Shown here: positions 17,284 through 23,242 of the stretch, in pieces
Numbering within the stretch: the first letter of the stretch is position 1
How the letters are laid out: every line of letters begins with the position of its first letter
Origin: a virus
Virus record (IMG/VR): IMGVR_UViG_3300010151_000140
Coordinates: 1-25,813 of that record
Length of the DNA: 25,813 nucleotides
Strand: one strand, 5' to 3'
Program-made: the position numbers and the translations under genes
Notes under the pieces: generated by a model
Database searches by the model: none
The model's input: the letters and a program-made list of their open reading frames with translations, nothing else
Told to the model about the DNA's origin: nothing

Positions 17284-17777
17284 TATGTCCTCGCCATCAT
17301 TATGAAATCGTGACCATCAGGGCCGAACTTCTTCAAAACCCCTTCATCTTTAAAATAGAGAACCTTTGCCCACTTGTGAGCTAGAAAATTCTGTGAATGT
17401 ACCGTGATTTGAAGGCGAACAATCTGTAACTCTGACATAAATCTGTCTAAAACCAGCTTGGTTACCCGATGAAACGGACGCTTGTGATCCGGTAGACTGA
17501 CATCAGTGATCAGCCAACATTCGGCCACACCGGGCCAGAGCGGAATGCACCCGAACATACAAATTGGATAGCCCTGAAAGCATCCCATATAGGCCGGTCC
17601 CAGGGCGGCATATCCGGAAAGGATAGTTTCAAAATTTGGAATATGTTCAAAAAACGTGGCGTCCGTGCCTCTAGGCTTGAGCATCGGCACCAGCGCCGGT
17701 TCAAAGTCGATCAGCTTGTAATCGGCTTGCAGCTTCGCCGCATCGTTCAGCGCAACGATGTCACTGAGCAAAGACAT
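17283..17777 (-). CDS. T7 gp13-like / GNAT-like phage protein
   Basis: A 164-residue protein from ATG 17777, overlapping the terminase end by 17 bases. The middle and C-terminal parts resemble phage proteins with an acetyltransferase-like layout: MFGCIPLWPGVAECWLITDV, then a helix with HRVTKLVLDRFM, LQIVRLQITVHSQN, HKWAKVLYFKDEGVLKKFGP and GPDGHDFIMMAR. In T7, gp13 is an assembly protein of this type. Whether this one keeps acetyl-CoA binding is unclear, since I cannot point to a clean Q/RxxGxG/A loop. Its location between terminase and portal differs from T7 but is common in related podoviruses. Confidence 0.78.
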   Translation of the reverse strand: MSLLSDIVALNDAAKLQADYKLIDFEPALVPMLKPRGTDATFFEHIPNFETILSGYAALGPAYMGCFQGYPICMFGCIPLWPGVAECWLITDVSLPDHKRPFHRVTKLVLDRFMSELQIVRLQITVHSQNFLAHKWAKVLYFKDEGVLKKFGPDGHDFIMMART

Positions 17778-19290
17778 CGAAGTCGGCAGTTGCCACCGGC
17801 ATTTGTGAAAAGTTCACCGGCCGCTTGGTCATGCGTTTATGCTCACCCTGGAGAACGAGATATCCGTAAGCGTCACCAACGTGCGAATGCTCATTTTTGT
17901 TGGGCACATCCCGAAACCGTTCCTGACCCGAACCCATTGCAACCCTGGAAAAGTGATAGCCGCCGGCCAGGGCTTTACGGGTGCGCTGGCATTTCTTGTC
18001 CACCAGCAACCCTGGCTGTTTCTCTAAATATCGGATCATCGGTGCGGCCATCGCTTCGCGTCTGGTCTTCCAATCGTTGGTTGCCGCCGGCCGTGCCAGC
18101 AAGCCCAGGGTCTTCAGATGATCGAAGGCGGTCACCTCAAAAATCTGGTCACGCTGCATACCCGCCGGGTCACCCCAGACCATCACTTCTGCTTTCGGAT
18201 ACAGGGTTTCGATCTCCGTTTTCAACTGATTGCCGAACCGCTCCAAACCCATATCGAAGGTCACCAGTTCATGTAAGATCCGCCACTGACCGCTGGGATG
18301 TTTCTGACCAAACACCGCCGCCGGCGTCAGGCCGAAATCCAGGCCGATCTGGAGCGGCAAGCTCTGATCGAACTCCAGGCCATCGACAGACATGGCCTCG
18401 TCATCATACTCAGGCGTAATCGGCCGACCTTCCTGGACAAAGGTATATTCGCCTTTGGCGTAGCACCTGATCCAATCCAGGTTCTTGCCGCCGACCAACT
18501 GGTCATAATATCCGGTCGGCAAGTTGGGTAAGTTCTCTGCATTCGGCGATGTCATCCACCAGCGGCCAGCACTCTTAGTAAATCCGTTGAACTCCGGCTC
18601 GTCCGGTAGCTCTTCGGCCGACACTTCCAGCACTCCGCCGGGTTGGCGAAAGAACTTCCATGCAAACTTGCCGCCAGGTGCCTCACGGTTTTCGGCAAGG
18701 CGGAAATACCAGTGATCATCATCCATAGGGTTGCTGTCCATCCAGATCCCTCTCCAGGACGCGCCGCCATCGGCCTTGGTAGGGTAGCGGCCGACACGGT
18801 GCGACAGTCCATCGATGATCGCCTTGGGCAGTTCCCTGGCCTCGTTAATCCAGGCTCCGGTCAGTTCCAGCGATAACAGCTTCCGTACATCCTTGGGCTG
18901 ATCCAGGGCCAGGAAAATCACTTCACAGTCCACACCGTGAGCGTCACCACGGCTGGGCAGTTTGATGTGATGGGTGATAGGCGGAGACCAGTGGGCACGG
19001 CCCCAGATGTTTTCCGGAAACAGTTCCATCCAGGTCTTCAATGTAGTGGTCCGCAACATCGGATACGAGTTCCGGACAACGGCAAACCGGCTATAGCGAA
19101 TACCATCTCTAGGGCTGGGTTTTTGCTTGACGGCGCGGAGCATGATCTCCGCCGCACAGGCGTAACTCTTTCCACTGCCGACCGGCCCCATCAAGCCGCG
19201 CACAAAACTATCGTCGCGTAGAAACTTCCAGACATTCGGCGCCGTTTTGAAGTCGAGATTTAAACTTGCGTTTTGCGGTTCTTCGGTCAT
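17761..19290 (-). CDS. terL: Terminase large subunit (packaging ATPase/nuclease)
   Basis: A 509-residue protein with all key motifs of a large terminase, the motor that cuts and pumps DNA into the procapsid. Walker A is GPVGSGKS at residues 35-42. The Walker B/catalytic segment is TGAWINEARE, with Glu150. An SNP motif appears in MDSNPMD (near 185-190). The C-terminal RNase H-like nuclease shows acidic residues Asp318 (GLDFG), Asp374 (WGDPAG) and Asp473 (HVGDA). The start ATG 19290 forms an ATGA overlap with the preceding gene. This is one of the most reliable identifications in the window. Confidence 0.97.
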   Translation of the reverse strand: MTEEPQNASLNLDFKTAPNVWKFLRDDSFVRGLMGPVGSGKSYACAAEIMLRAVKQKPSPRDGIRYSRFAVVRNSYPMLRTTTLKTWMELFPENIWGRAHWSPPITHHIKLPSRGDAHGVDCEVIFLALDQPKDVRKLLSLELTGAWINEARELPKAIIDGLSHRVGRYPTKADGGASWRGIWMDSNPMDDDHWYFRLAENREAPGGKFAWKFFRQPGGVLEVSAEELPDEPEFNGFTKSAGRWWMTSPNAENLPNLPTGYYDQLVGGKNLDWIRCYAKGEYTFVQEGRPITPEYDDEAMSVDGLEFDQSLPLQIGLDFGLTPAAVFGQKHPSGQWRILHELVTFDMGLERFGNQLKTEIETLYPKAEVMVWGDPAGMQRDQIFEVTAFDHLKTLGLLARPAATNDWKTRREAMAAPMIRYLEKQPGLLVDKKCQRTRKALAGGYHFSRVAMGSGQERFRDVPNKNEHSHVGDAYGYLVLQGEHKRMTKRPVNFSQMPVATADFDVFAQ

Positions 19291-19478
19291 ACCGCTTTTT
19301 CGACCGAACTACCCGTTGCCGGTACTGGCTTGTCCTCAAATTTTTCGCTATCGGGTTGCGCTGTTTCGCCATCACAACAATCCATCACCGGCCTTCTACA
19401 CCTTCCACAGATGTATTTTGAATTATGGAAGACCGGCCTTGTCCAGCTACCGCACCATGGACAATCAAGCGGGTTCAT
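19287..19478 (-). CDS. Zinc-ribbon-like small protein between terminase subunits
   Basis: A 63-residue protein with cysteine pairs DCPWCGS (near residues 6-9), YICGRCRRP (24-27) and then VMDCCDGE (33-34). The first two CxxC pairs could bind one zinc. The remaining C-terminal half is polar, charged and probably disordered. Both ends use ATGA overlaps, with the small terminase upstream and TerL downstream, so it is clearly a gene in the operon. A packaging-related role is suggested only by position. The CPxCG...CGxCxxPVxDCC pattern resembles small phage zinc ribbons of unknown function. Confidence 0.85.
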   Translation of the reverse strand: MNPLDCPWCGSWTRPVFHNSKYICGRCRRPVMDCCDGETAQPDSEKFEDKPVPATGSSVEKAV

Positions 19479-19906
19479 CCGCTTTGATCTTCTTTCCGCA
19501 TTGACACAACTTCTGGCCCGTGCATCGTAATGCCCACGACACTAGGCGCAGAAGATTCCTCTTTAACAGGCTCCAAAAGACCAGCACTCTTTGCCAGCAC
19601 TCTAAGGACAGAGACTTTATCATGCATTTCAATTTCAAGAGTAGGTTGACCATCTTTGCTCCTTGTCACTCTTAGTTTCTTAATAGCCTGGGCCACTGAA
19701 TCCGGGATGTCATCGGACGCCTTGACCTTAACCTCTCCATTTTCATTCCACTCAATTACATCGGTTAAATTTGCCCTGGCGATGTCAATCAACGTCTGGG
19801 CAATACCCTCTTTGTTATGAGCAATCACCTCGCTTCGGCCGCGCAGCCGGTCCTCCAGTTTCTTCACACCGCCAAAGCGGCCGGTAGGATGCGGTGATCC
19901 GCTCAT
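19475..19906 (-). CDS. Probable terminase small subunit, short form
   Basis: A 143-residue protein starting at ATG 19906 in an ATGA overlap. Residues about 35-120 follow the C-terminal half of phage small terminases: IAQTLIDIARANLTDVIEWN, a charged loop, DDIPDSVAQAIKKLRVTRSK, then LEIEMHDKVSVLRVLAKSAG and LLEP. The usual N-terminal helix-turn-helix, which recognises the packaging site and normally contains a T..QA....GY pattern, is not visible. The frame is not open far enough upstream to supply it. It sits two genes before TerL. Small terminases select phage DNA for packaging. The missing DNA-binding part makes the call probable rather than certain. Confidence 0.75.
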   Translation of the reverse strand: MSGSPHPTGRFGGVKKLEDRLRGRSEVIAHNKEGIAQTLIDIARANLTDVIEWNENGEVKVKASDDIPDSVAQAIKKLRVTRSKDGQPTLEIEMHDKVSVLRVLAKSAGLLEPVKEESSAPSVVGITMHGPEVVSMRKEDQSG

Positions 19907-20217
19907 TCAATCACCCGTGTCGCCAGCAAGGCATGAACAGAATGGTGACCCAAATCGATGTTAATATCCCAGCCATCAGCGATGTATTCATCGTATTCAA
20001 AAGGGCTGATATATCGGGTCTCCATCTGTTTGAAATCGGTCACCACAGTAGTTACCGCTCTACGTTTTCCGCACTTGCAAACACGGTTGCAGAAACACCG
20101 GCCATTCAATAAACGAACAAACTCCGCATTGGCTTTAACCGGATCAGATATGCCGCCCTTCGGAACCCACTTAAGGCGTTCCGCGCTTTTCTTGCCGCCA
20201 CGGCGGCGCGATTCCAT
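19903..20217 (-). CDS. Small basic cysteine-containing protein, unknown
   Basis: A 104-residue protein from ATG 20217, nine bases after the frameshift-frame stop of the previous gene. A TTG at 20229 would overlap that stop as TTGA and is an alternative start. The N-terminus is basic (ESRRRGGKKSAERLKW). A cysteine cluster, CFCNRVCKCGKRR, near residues 45-57, could bind metal. The second half, KQMETRYISPFEYDEYIADG then WDINIDLGHHSVHALL, looks globular. It ends in an ATGA overlap with the small terminase gene. I do not recognise the family. Position suggests a link to packaging or replication, nothing more. Confidence 0.72.
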   Translation of the reverse strand: MESRRRGGKKSAERLKWVPKGGISDPVKANAEFVRLLNGRCFCNRVCKCGKRRAVTTVVTDFKQMETRYISPFEYDEYIADGWDINIDLGHHSVHALLATRVIE

Positions 20218-20225
20218 GCTGGCAG

Positions 20226-20494
20226 TCAAAACGGAATCTCGTCATCCAGATCAATCGGCGTGTCACCAGAACCGGCAACACGCCCAGTTACTTTTTTTCA
20301 GTGTACGGCTCCGCCATCATCACATCACAACTCAAGGTGCCGTCATCGCGTAGTTGTGCAATCGGCAAGGCATCAAACGTCAGGTTGAAACCATCCTTGC
20401 CAGACTTCCAAGGCCACGCCGCACCGATCTTGGTGCCGTAATCTTTCCCGTCCTTACCTTTCCGCATAACTTTCAAATCGTATCTTTCAGCCAT
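20226..20494 (-). CDS. Small SSB-tailed phage protein made by probable -1 frameshift
   Basis: The zero frame runs from ATG 20494 (CGGAGA upstream) to TAA at 20288-20290, giving 68 residues: MAERYDLKVMRKGKDGKDYG, then AAWPWKSGKDGFNLTFDALP and SCDVMMAEPYTEKK. This looks like a compact beta-rich domain. The zero frame leaves 60 unexplained bases before the next gene. Slipping back one base on A_AAA_AAG (20297-20291) opens 21 more codons to a TGA at 20226-20228, for 89 residues in all. The added tail ends DLDDEIPF, like the DDDIPF tail by which bacterial and phage SSBs recruit replication and repair proteins. It lies among replication genes, 8 bases into the MazG-like gene. A homopolymer error (A7 for A8) would give the same protein without shifting. 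The family of the N-terminal domain is not recognised. Confidence 0.8.
20257..20312 (-). promoter_or_regulatory. Predicted programmed -1 ribosomal frameshift signal
   Basis: On the minus strand, in order: GGAG (20312-20309); 11 bases; slippery heptamer A_AAA_AAG in the correct phase (20297-20291); an immediate zero-frame TAA (20290-20288); then, six bases after the heptamer, an 11-bp stem GGCGTGTTGCC (20284-20274) / GGTGACACGCC (20267-20257) with the six-base loop GGTTCT. All 11 positions pair, two as G-U. E. coli dnaX uses the same heptamer with a Shine-Dalgarno about 10 bases upstream and a stem-loop about 5 bases downstream. The functional claim is inference from this match. Confidence 0.7.
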
Positions 20495-20708
20495 TTCTAA
20501 TCTCCGTTTTTAGCCGTTCCAAATACAAAATCGCGTCCATCAATTCCTCCTGCGCGGCTTCAACCCACGCCATCTTCGATGCTTCGTTCTCTTCCATCGT
20601 AATGCCGTAGCGGTCCATGCCGTCACGGCTACGGATGACAAATTTCTGAATCACCCGATTGACCACAGGGTCAGCCGACAAACTCCGCATGAACTCAACC
20701 GGACCCAT
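20487..20708 (-). CDS. MazG-like small phage protein
   Basis: A 73-residue protein from ATG 20708, chosen because GAGGGGG lies about seven bases upstream. An in-frame TTG at 20714 is less likely. The core, RSRDGMDRYGITMEENEASK followed by WVEAAQEELMDAILYLERLK, matches small phage proteins related to MazG nucleotide pyrophosphohydrolases (R..GI.RYGTTLE....d...W..h..EElLDa..Yle+l). The acidic EE...D helix is the part that would bind magnesium in active enzymes. With only one short helical core, enzymatic activity is unproven. It overlaps the neighbouring genes by 14 and 8 bases. Confidence 0.75.
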   Translation of the reverse strand: MGPVEFMRSLSADPVVNRVIQKFVIRSRDGMDRYGITMEENEASKMAWVEAAQEELMDAILYLERLKTEIRNG

Positions 20709-20904
20709 TCGCAACCCCCTCTATGATCTCGGTGATGGTCACACCAACCCGGGTCGGCACCTTCCTGGCATAGCCAGAAGATACGCACTGATCCGAAGCC
20801 ATCTGTAATTCCAACATTCGGGCCGCTAGGGCTATCGCCGTATCCAATCTATTTTCCTCCGGTAGTTTATTGAGAGCAGTTTTGATTTCCGAAAACAGGG
20901 GCAT
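20695..20904 (-). CDS. Small unknown protein
   Basis: A 69-residue protein from ATG 20904, with only GGA as a weak ribosome site seven bases upstream. The frame continues upstream to a TTG at 21027, but that extension is extremely basic and Pro/Arg-rich, crosses homopolymer runs and lacks a ribosome site, so I exclude it. The protein has an amphipathic helix region (LFSEIKTALNKLPEENRLDT, then AIALAARMLELQMASDQCVS) and a short C-terminus, VGVTITEIIEGVANGSG. No family recognised. It follows the largest gap in the early block and overlaps the MazG-like gene by 14 bases. Confidence 0.6.
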   Translation of the reverse strand: MPLFSEIKTALNKLPEENRLDTAIALAARMLELQMASDQCVSSGYARKVPTRVGVTITEIIEGVANGSG

Positions 20905-21063
20905 GAAAAAATCCGTAAATATTTTTGTTAGGGCCCCCCTACGCACACGGCGGATAGGGGGGGGAAAGGGTCGTTTTTTTCTATGGCGCGGAATCCTTTT
21001 TTTCCTGGCCCGATTGGCCGGCGTCAACGGGGTTATGGAACGTATAGCGATGTGACGCTCCGG
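20905..21063. other. Noncoding gap with homopolymer tracts and a GC hairpin
   Basis: This is the longest gene-free stretch in the window. It contains CCCCCCTA (20934-20941) and TAGGGGGG (20955-20962), an 8-bp perfect inverted repeat with a 13-base loop. The right arm belongs to a run of eight G. Two runs of seven T lie at 20974-20980 and 20997-21003. Minus-strand transcripts would carry the hairpin as leader of the gene at 20904. No T run directly follows the hairpin in either direction, so it is not a standard terminator. I see no convincing promoter. Confidence 0.6.
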
Positions 21064-21774
21064 TCAATTTAAAAGGAAGCCCAGGTGTTCCGGGGCGCTC
21101 TGCCTTTCTTGTCTGCACTTGTCCAGCACGGCCTGGGCTCTGACCTTGATCTGGTCCTCGCTCAATCCTTCAGTCAGGCATCGATGTGCTTGCTCCACGG
21201 CCCTTGGATTCACCAGCCTCAACTGCCCCGTCGCCGCCTCCGCTGCCCTACTGTACCACCTTGCCACCACAACCCCCTCAACTAGTTCTATCTGCCCCTC
21301 TTCGGGGTTCTGTTTACTGGCTTCGACCTCATCAACTGTCGGCAGATCCTCTTCTAATACCGGCGCTGGATCTTCTACATTCATCCGGTCGATGAGTTCT
21401 TCCTGGTCTAGCCGATCGTCATAGATGATCCGCCATACTGTGCCCATTACATGGCGCCATTTAGGATGTGATCTGAACTTGCTGACCTTTTCTATGTAGC
21501 CCAGCTTTTCAGCCCTGCCTAATGCCCTTGTGACGTTCTGTCTGTTCATACCGGCCAGTTCTGCAATCGTCTGGCTGTTAGGCCAAGTGAAGCCCTGGTT
21601 GTTGGCGTAGCAGCACAGAATGCTGAATATGTGATAGTCACCGAAGCTTAGACCTTTATTCTTGTTACGCTTTCCAGGCCGTCTGACATTCCATGTGGCT
21701 CTTGATGGCACCCGGCCGAAGAAGCTTGGCGGAGCGTTATGCGCTTTGCCGAAGTCTGGTAATTTGTCGCTCAT
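21064..21774 (-). CDS. Winged-helix replication-type protein (second O-like)
   Basis: A 236-residue protein from ATG 21774 with AGGAAG upstream. Residues about 38-115 form a winged helix-turn-helix: LSFGDYHIFSILCCYANNQG, FTWPNSQTIAELAGMNRQNV, TRALGRAEKLGYIEKVSKFR. This matches the HTH found at the N-terminus of phage O-type initiators and related regulators (TW.s...iA...g.sr..v.ral..L...G.i). The C-terminal half is acidic, then helical (RAVEQAHRCLTEGLSEDQIK), and lacks the typical O C-terminus. It overlaps the P-like gene by 38 bases. It could be an accessory initiator or a transcription regulator. Confidence 0.78.
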   Translation of the reverse strand: MSDKLPDFGKAHNAPPSFFGRVPSRATWNVRRPGKRNKNKGLSFGDYHIFSILCCYANNQGFTWPNSQTIAELAGMNRQNVTRALGRAEKLGYIEKVSKFRSHPKWRHVMGTVWRIIYDDRLDQEELIDRMNVEDPAPVLEEDLPTVDEVEASKQNPEEGQIELVEGVVVARWYSRAAEAATGQLRLVNPRAVEQAHRCLTEGLSEDQIKVRAQAVLDKCRQERQSAPEHLGFLLN

Positions 21775-22234
21775 TTTGCTTCCTTTCTATAGCCTTGAGT
21801 AGTCCGGTTCTATGTCTGCAACGGAACTCGACATCGTCCTTGATCTCTGACCAGGACGGGAACCATTTGTTTTCATCCGACAGCTTGTTGAGGCTTTCGA
21901 TGACGGCGTCCTTTGGATACTGGCGTAACTTCTGAACGTAGGACTCCAGCGTCAGATCGATGTCCTTGGCCTTGCCGGCGGTCAGTGCCATTAGCTTCGC
22001 CAGGGCCCTGGCTATCACTGAATCGTCGGCTGGCGTCATGGTGCTTTGTATGGCCTCATAGGTTTCGTTCAGCTTCTTATCACTGACATCGTTGGTGATG
22101 ATGTAGCCTTTGAAGTCGAAGTCACTAGTCAACTGTTCTTCGACCTTCAAACCGACTGACAGCGTCAACGATGTCGCCACCTGTTTGTCGATTTGCAGTG
22201 CGGTTGGCGGTTGACTGATAGCTATCTGGTTCAT
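21737..22234 (-). CDS. P-like protein, possible helicase loader
   Basis: A 165-residue protein from ATG 22234. A strong AGGTGGAG lies just upstream, inside the end of the O-like gene, and the two genes overlap by 110 bases in different frames. The C-terminal half reads TLESYVQKLRQYPKDAVIES, then LNKLSDENKWFPSWSEIKDD and VEFRCRHRTGLLKAIERKQ. The LR.YP...V..aL......FPSWsE+ pattern occurs in small helical proteins next to phage initiators that load or modulate the replicative helicase. No nucleotide-binding motif is seen. The functional call rests on this pattern and on following an O-like gene, as lambda P follows O. Confidence 0.65.
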   Translation of the reverse strand: MNQIAISQPPTALQIDKQVATSLTLSVGLKVEEQLTSDFDFKGYIITNDVSDKKLNETYEAIQSTMTPADDSVIARALAKLMALTAGKAKDIDLTLESYVQKLRQYPKDAVIESLNKLSDENKWFPSWSEIKDDVEFRCRHRTGLLKAIERKQNERQITRLRQSA

Positions 22235-22796
22235 CGCTCCACCTTTCCTGATTGAGCCACGTTGTCGGATTGCAAATGTAGTCTGGGTCCGGATGGTATT
22301 TAGCCACCCCAGCCATGATGGTTTCGTGGGATGTTTTGCGTAGTGCCTTCTGGTAGGATTTCAGTGCCGCACCCTTGCCGACCTTTTTCGGGTATTGTTT
22401 CCAGAATGCGTCAAAATCACCGTTCCCCTTATATAAGATATGACGGTTCAATGACGGTTGGGGTGATGCTGGAGTCACTACCTGGGTGATGCTGGCATCA
22501 CTAGTGACGGTAGCATCACTAGTGACGGTAGCATCACTAGTCAGGACAATTCTATAGGTCGTTGCCTTACCGGTATGGCCCTTCTGAACCCGTTCAAGTT
22601 CACCTATTTCGACCAGCTTATTAATGGCCGCTATGACGTTGCGCCGGTCAACATTTACATACTGGGCCAGCCTCGACAGTGACGGCCATGCCACGCCGGT
22701 CGGATTGCAGTGATCAGCGATAGCCAGAAGCACCAGCCGTGCCGTTCCCTTGGCCTTGGAATGCTCCCAGACCTTACCCATGACCTTGACGCTCAT
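22125..22796 (-). CDS. O-like replication initiator with internal iterons
   Basis: A 223-residue protein from ATG 22796, fixed by an ATGA overlap with the upstream gene; the frame stays open further upstream but only through that gene. Residues about 1-90 form a winged helix: MSVKVMGKVWEHSKAKGTAR, LVLLAIADHCNPTGVAWPSL, SRLAQYVNVDRRNVIAAINK, LVEIGELERVQKGHTGKATT. A Thr/Ser-rich linker (about 85-115) is encoded by 18-bp direct repeats and contains TSDATV twice and TSDASI. The C-terminal domain, FDAFWKQYPKKVGKGAALKS followed by YQKAL, is the conserved end of many phage replication proteins. Such proteins bind the origin and recruit helicase. Confidence 0.88.
   Translation of the reverse strand: MSVKVMGKVWEHSKAKGTARLVLLAIADHCNPTGVAWPSLSRLAQYVNVDRRNVIAAINKLVEIGELERVQKGHTGKATTYRIVLTSDATVTSDATVTSDASITQVVTPASPQPSLNRHILYKGNGDFDAFWKQYPKKVGKGAALKSYQKALRKTSHETIMAGVAKYHPDPDYICNPTTWLNQERWSDEPDSYQSTANRTANRQTGGDIVDAVSRFEGRRTVD
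22440..22539. repeat. Iteron-like repeats inside the O-like gene: candidate origin
   Basis: Four 18-bp units related to GTGAYGSTRGCATCACTA lie at 22463-22480, 22486-22503, 22504-22521 and 22522-22539. The last two are identical and the second is a perfect dyad (GTGATGC-TG-GCATCAC). The last three abut directly; the first is set off by five bases. Two extra copies of ATGACGGTT lie at 22440-22448 and 22451-22459. Next to them is TTATATAAGATA (22429-22440), the most AT-rich nearby stretch. In lambda, four 18-bp dyad iterons and an AT-rich region inside gene O form the origin; the match in number, length, symmetry and position is close. Confidence 0.75.
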
Positions 22797-23242
22797 AGAT
22801 TTAACTCCGATTGCGGCACAAAGTATGCTGGCCGACCACCGGCTGGGTCTTTCCAAAATTGTTGTTTCTTGCCTTCCGCTCCAAGAATATTGCCGCGCAC
22901 CGTATATTTGCCGTTTTGACCGGTGAGCAGCCAAAACACCCGGTCATCTGGGTCATTGGGATGGAGGATCAATCGATTATTTGGTCCGGAAGTAGTGCGA
23001 ACATCACAGTCACCGACATCCGCTGCCCTCAATGTGCCGGTTCCGCCCAAATAAACGTCAAGATACTTCGCCAGGGCCATTTCTCCCAAAGCACCCTCGA
23101 CATGCATCTGCCAACCATTCTGGGTTTGCGCTCCGTAGGCATCATTGCGTCTGGCTTTGAGGTTCTGAACCTGGCGCATCACGCCCATCATTGAAGCTTG
23201 TAAAATCTCGCTGGGAGATAACGATATAACCGGACAAGTCAT
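22793..23242 (-). CDS. Conserved phage protein, possible PD-(D/E)XK-like fold
   Basis: A 149-residue protein from ATG 23242 (ATGA overlap with the methyltransferase), ending in an ATGA overlap with the O-like gene. Conserved-looking blocks are MRQVQNLKARRNDAYG, then MHVEGALGEMALAKYLDVYL, ADVGDCDVRTT, RLILHPNDPDDRVFWLLTGQ, YTVRGNILGAEGKKQQFWKD and GRPAYFVPQSELN. The order E..GE, then D.D.RT, then a strand resembles a degenerate PD-(D/E)XK nuclease core with Arg in place of the usual Lys. I recognise the pattern as widespread in phages but not its function. The nuclease-like reading is inference. Confidence 0.8.
   Translation of the reverse strand: MTCPVISLSPSEILQASMMGVMRQVQNLKARRNDAYGAQTQNGWQMHVEGALGEMALAKYLDVYLGGTGTLRAADVGDCDVRTTSGPNNRLILHPNDPDDRVFWLLTGQNGKYTVRGNILGAEGKKQQFWKDPAGGRPAYFVPQSELNL

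Noticed and set aside
17643-18419. 258-codon plus-strand frame opposite terminase large subunit
   Set aside because: Antisense to a TerL with all catalytic motifs. The translation is Pro/Arg/Ser-rich with no motif and no ribosome site, as expected for a shadow frame.
20934-20980. GC hairpin plus T7 run as a plus-strand rho-independent terminator
   Set aside because: The T run starts about ten bases after the stem, and no plus-strand transcription unit is expected to end there.
20905-21027. N-terminal extension of the 69-residue protein to a TTG at 21027
   Set aside because: The added 41 residues are mostly Arg, Lys and Pro read through homopolymer runs, and the TTG lacks a ribosome site. 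I treat the region as noncoding.
21023-21067. TTGACC / TATACG and TTGACG on the minus strand as promoter for the gene at 20904
   Set aside because: The first pair has only 15 bases spacing and the second lacks a -10 box. The evidence is too weak.
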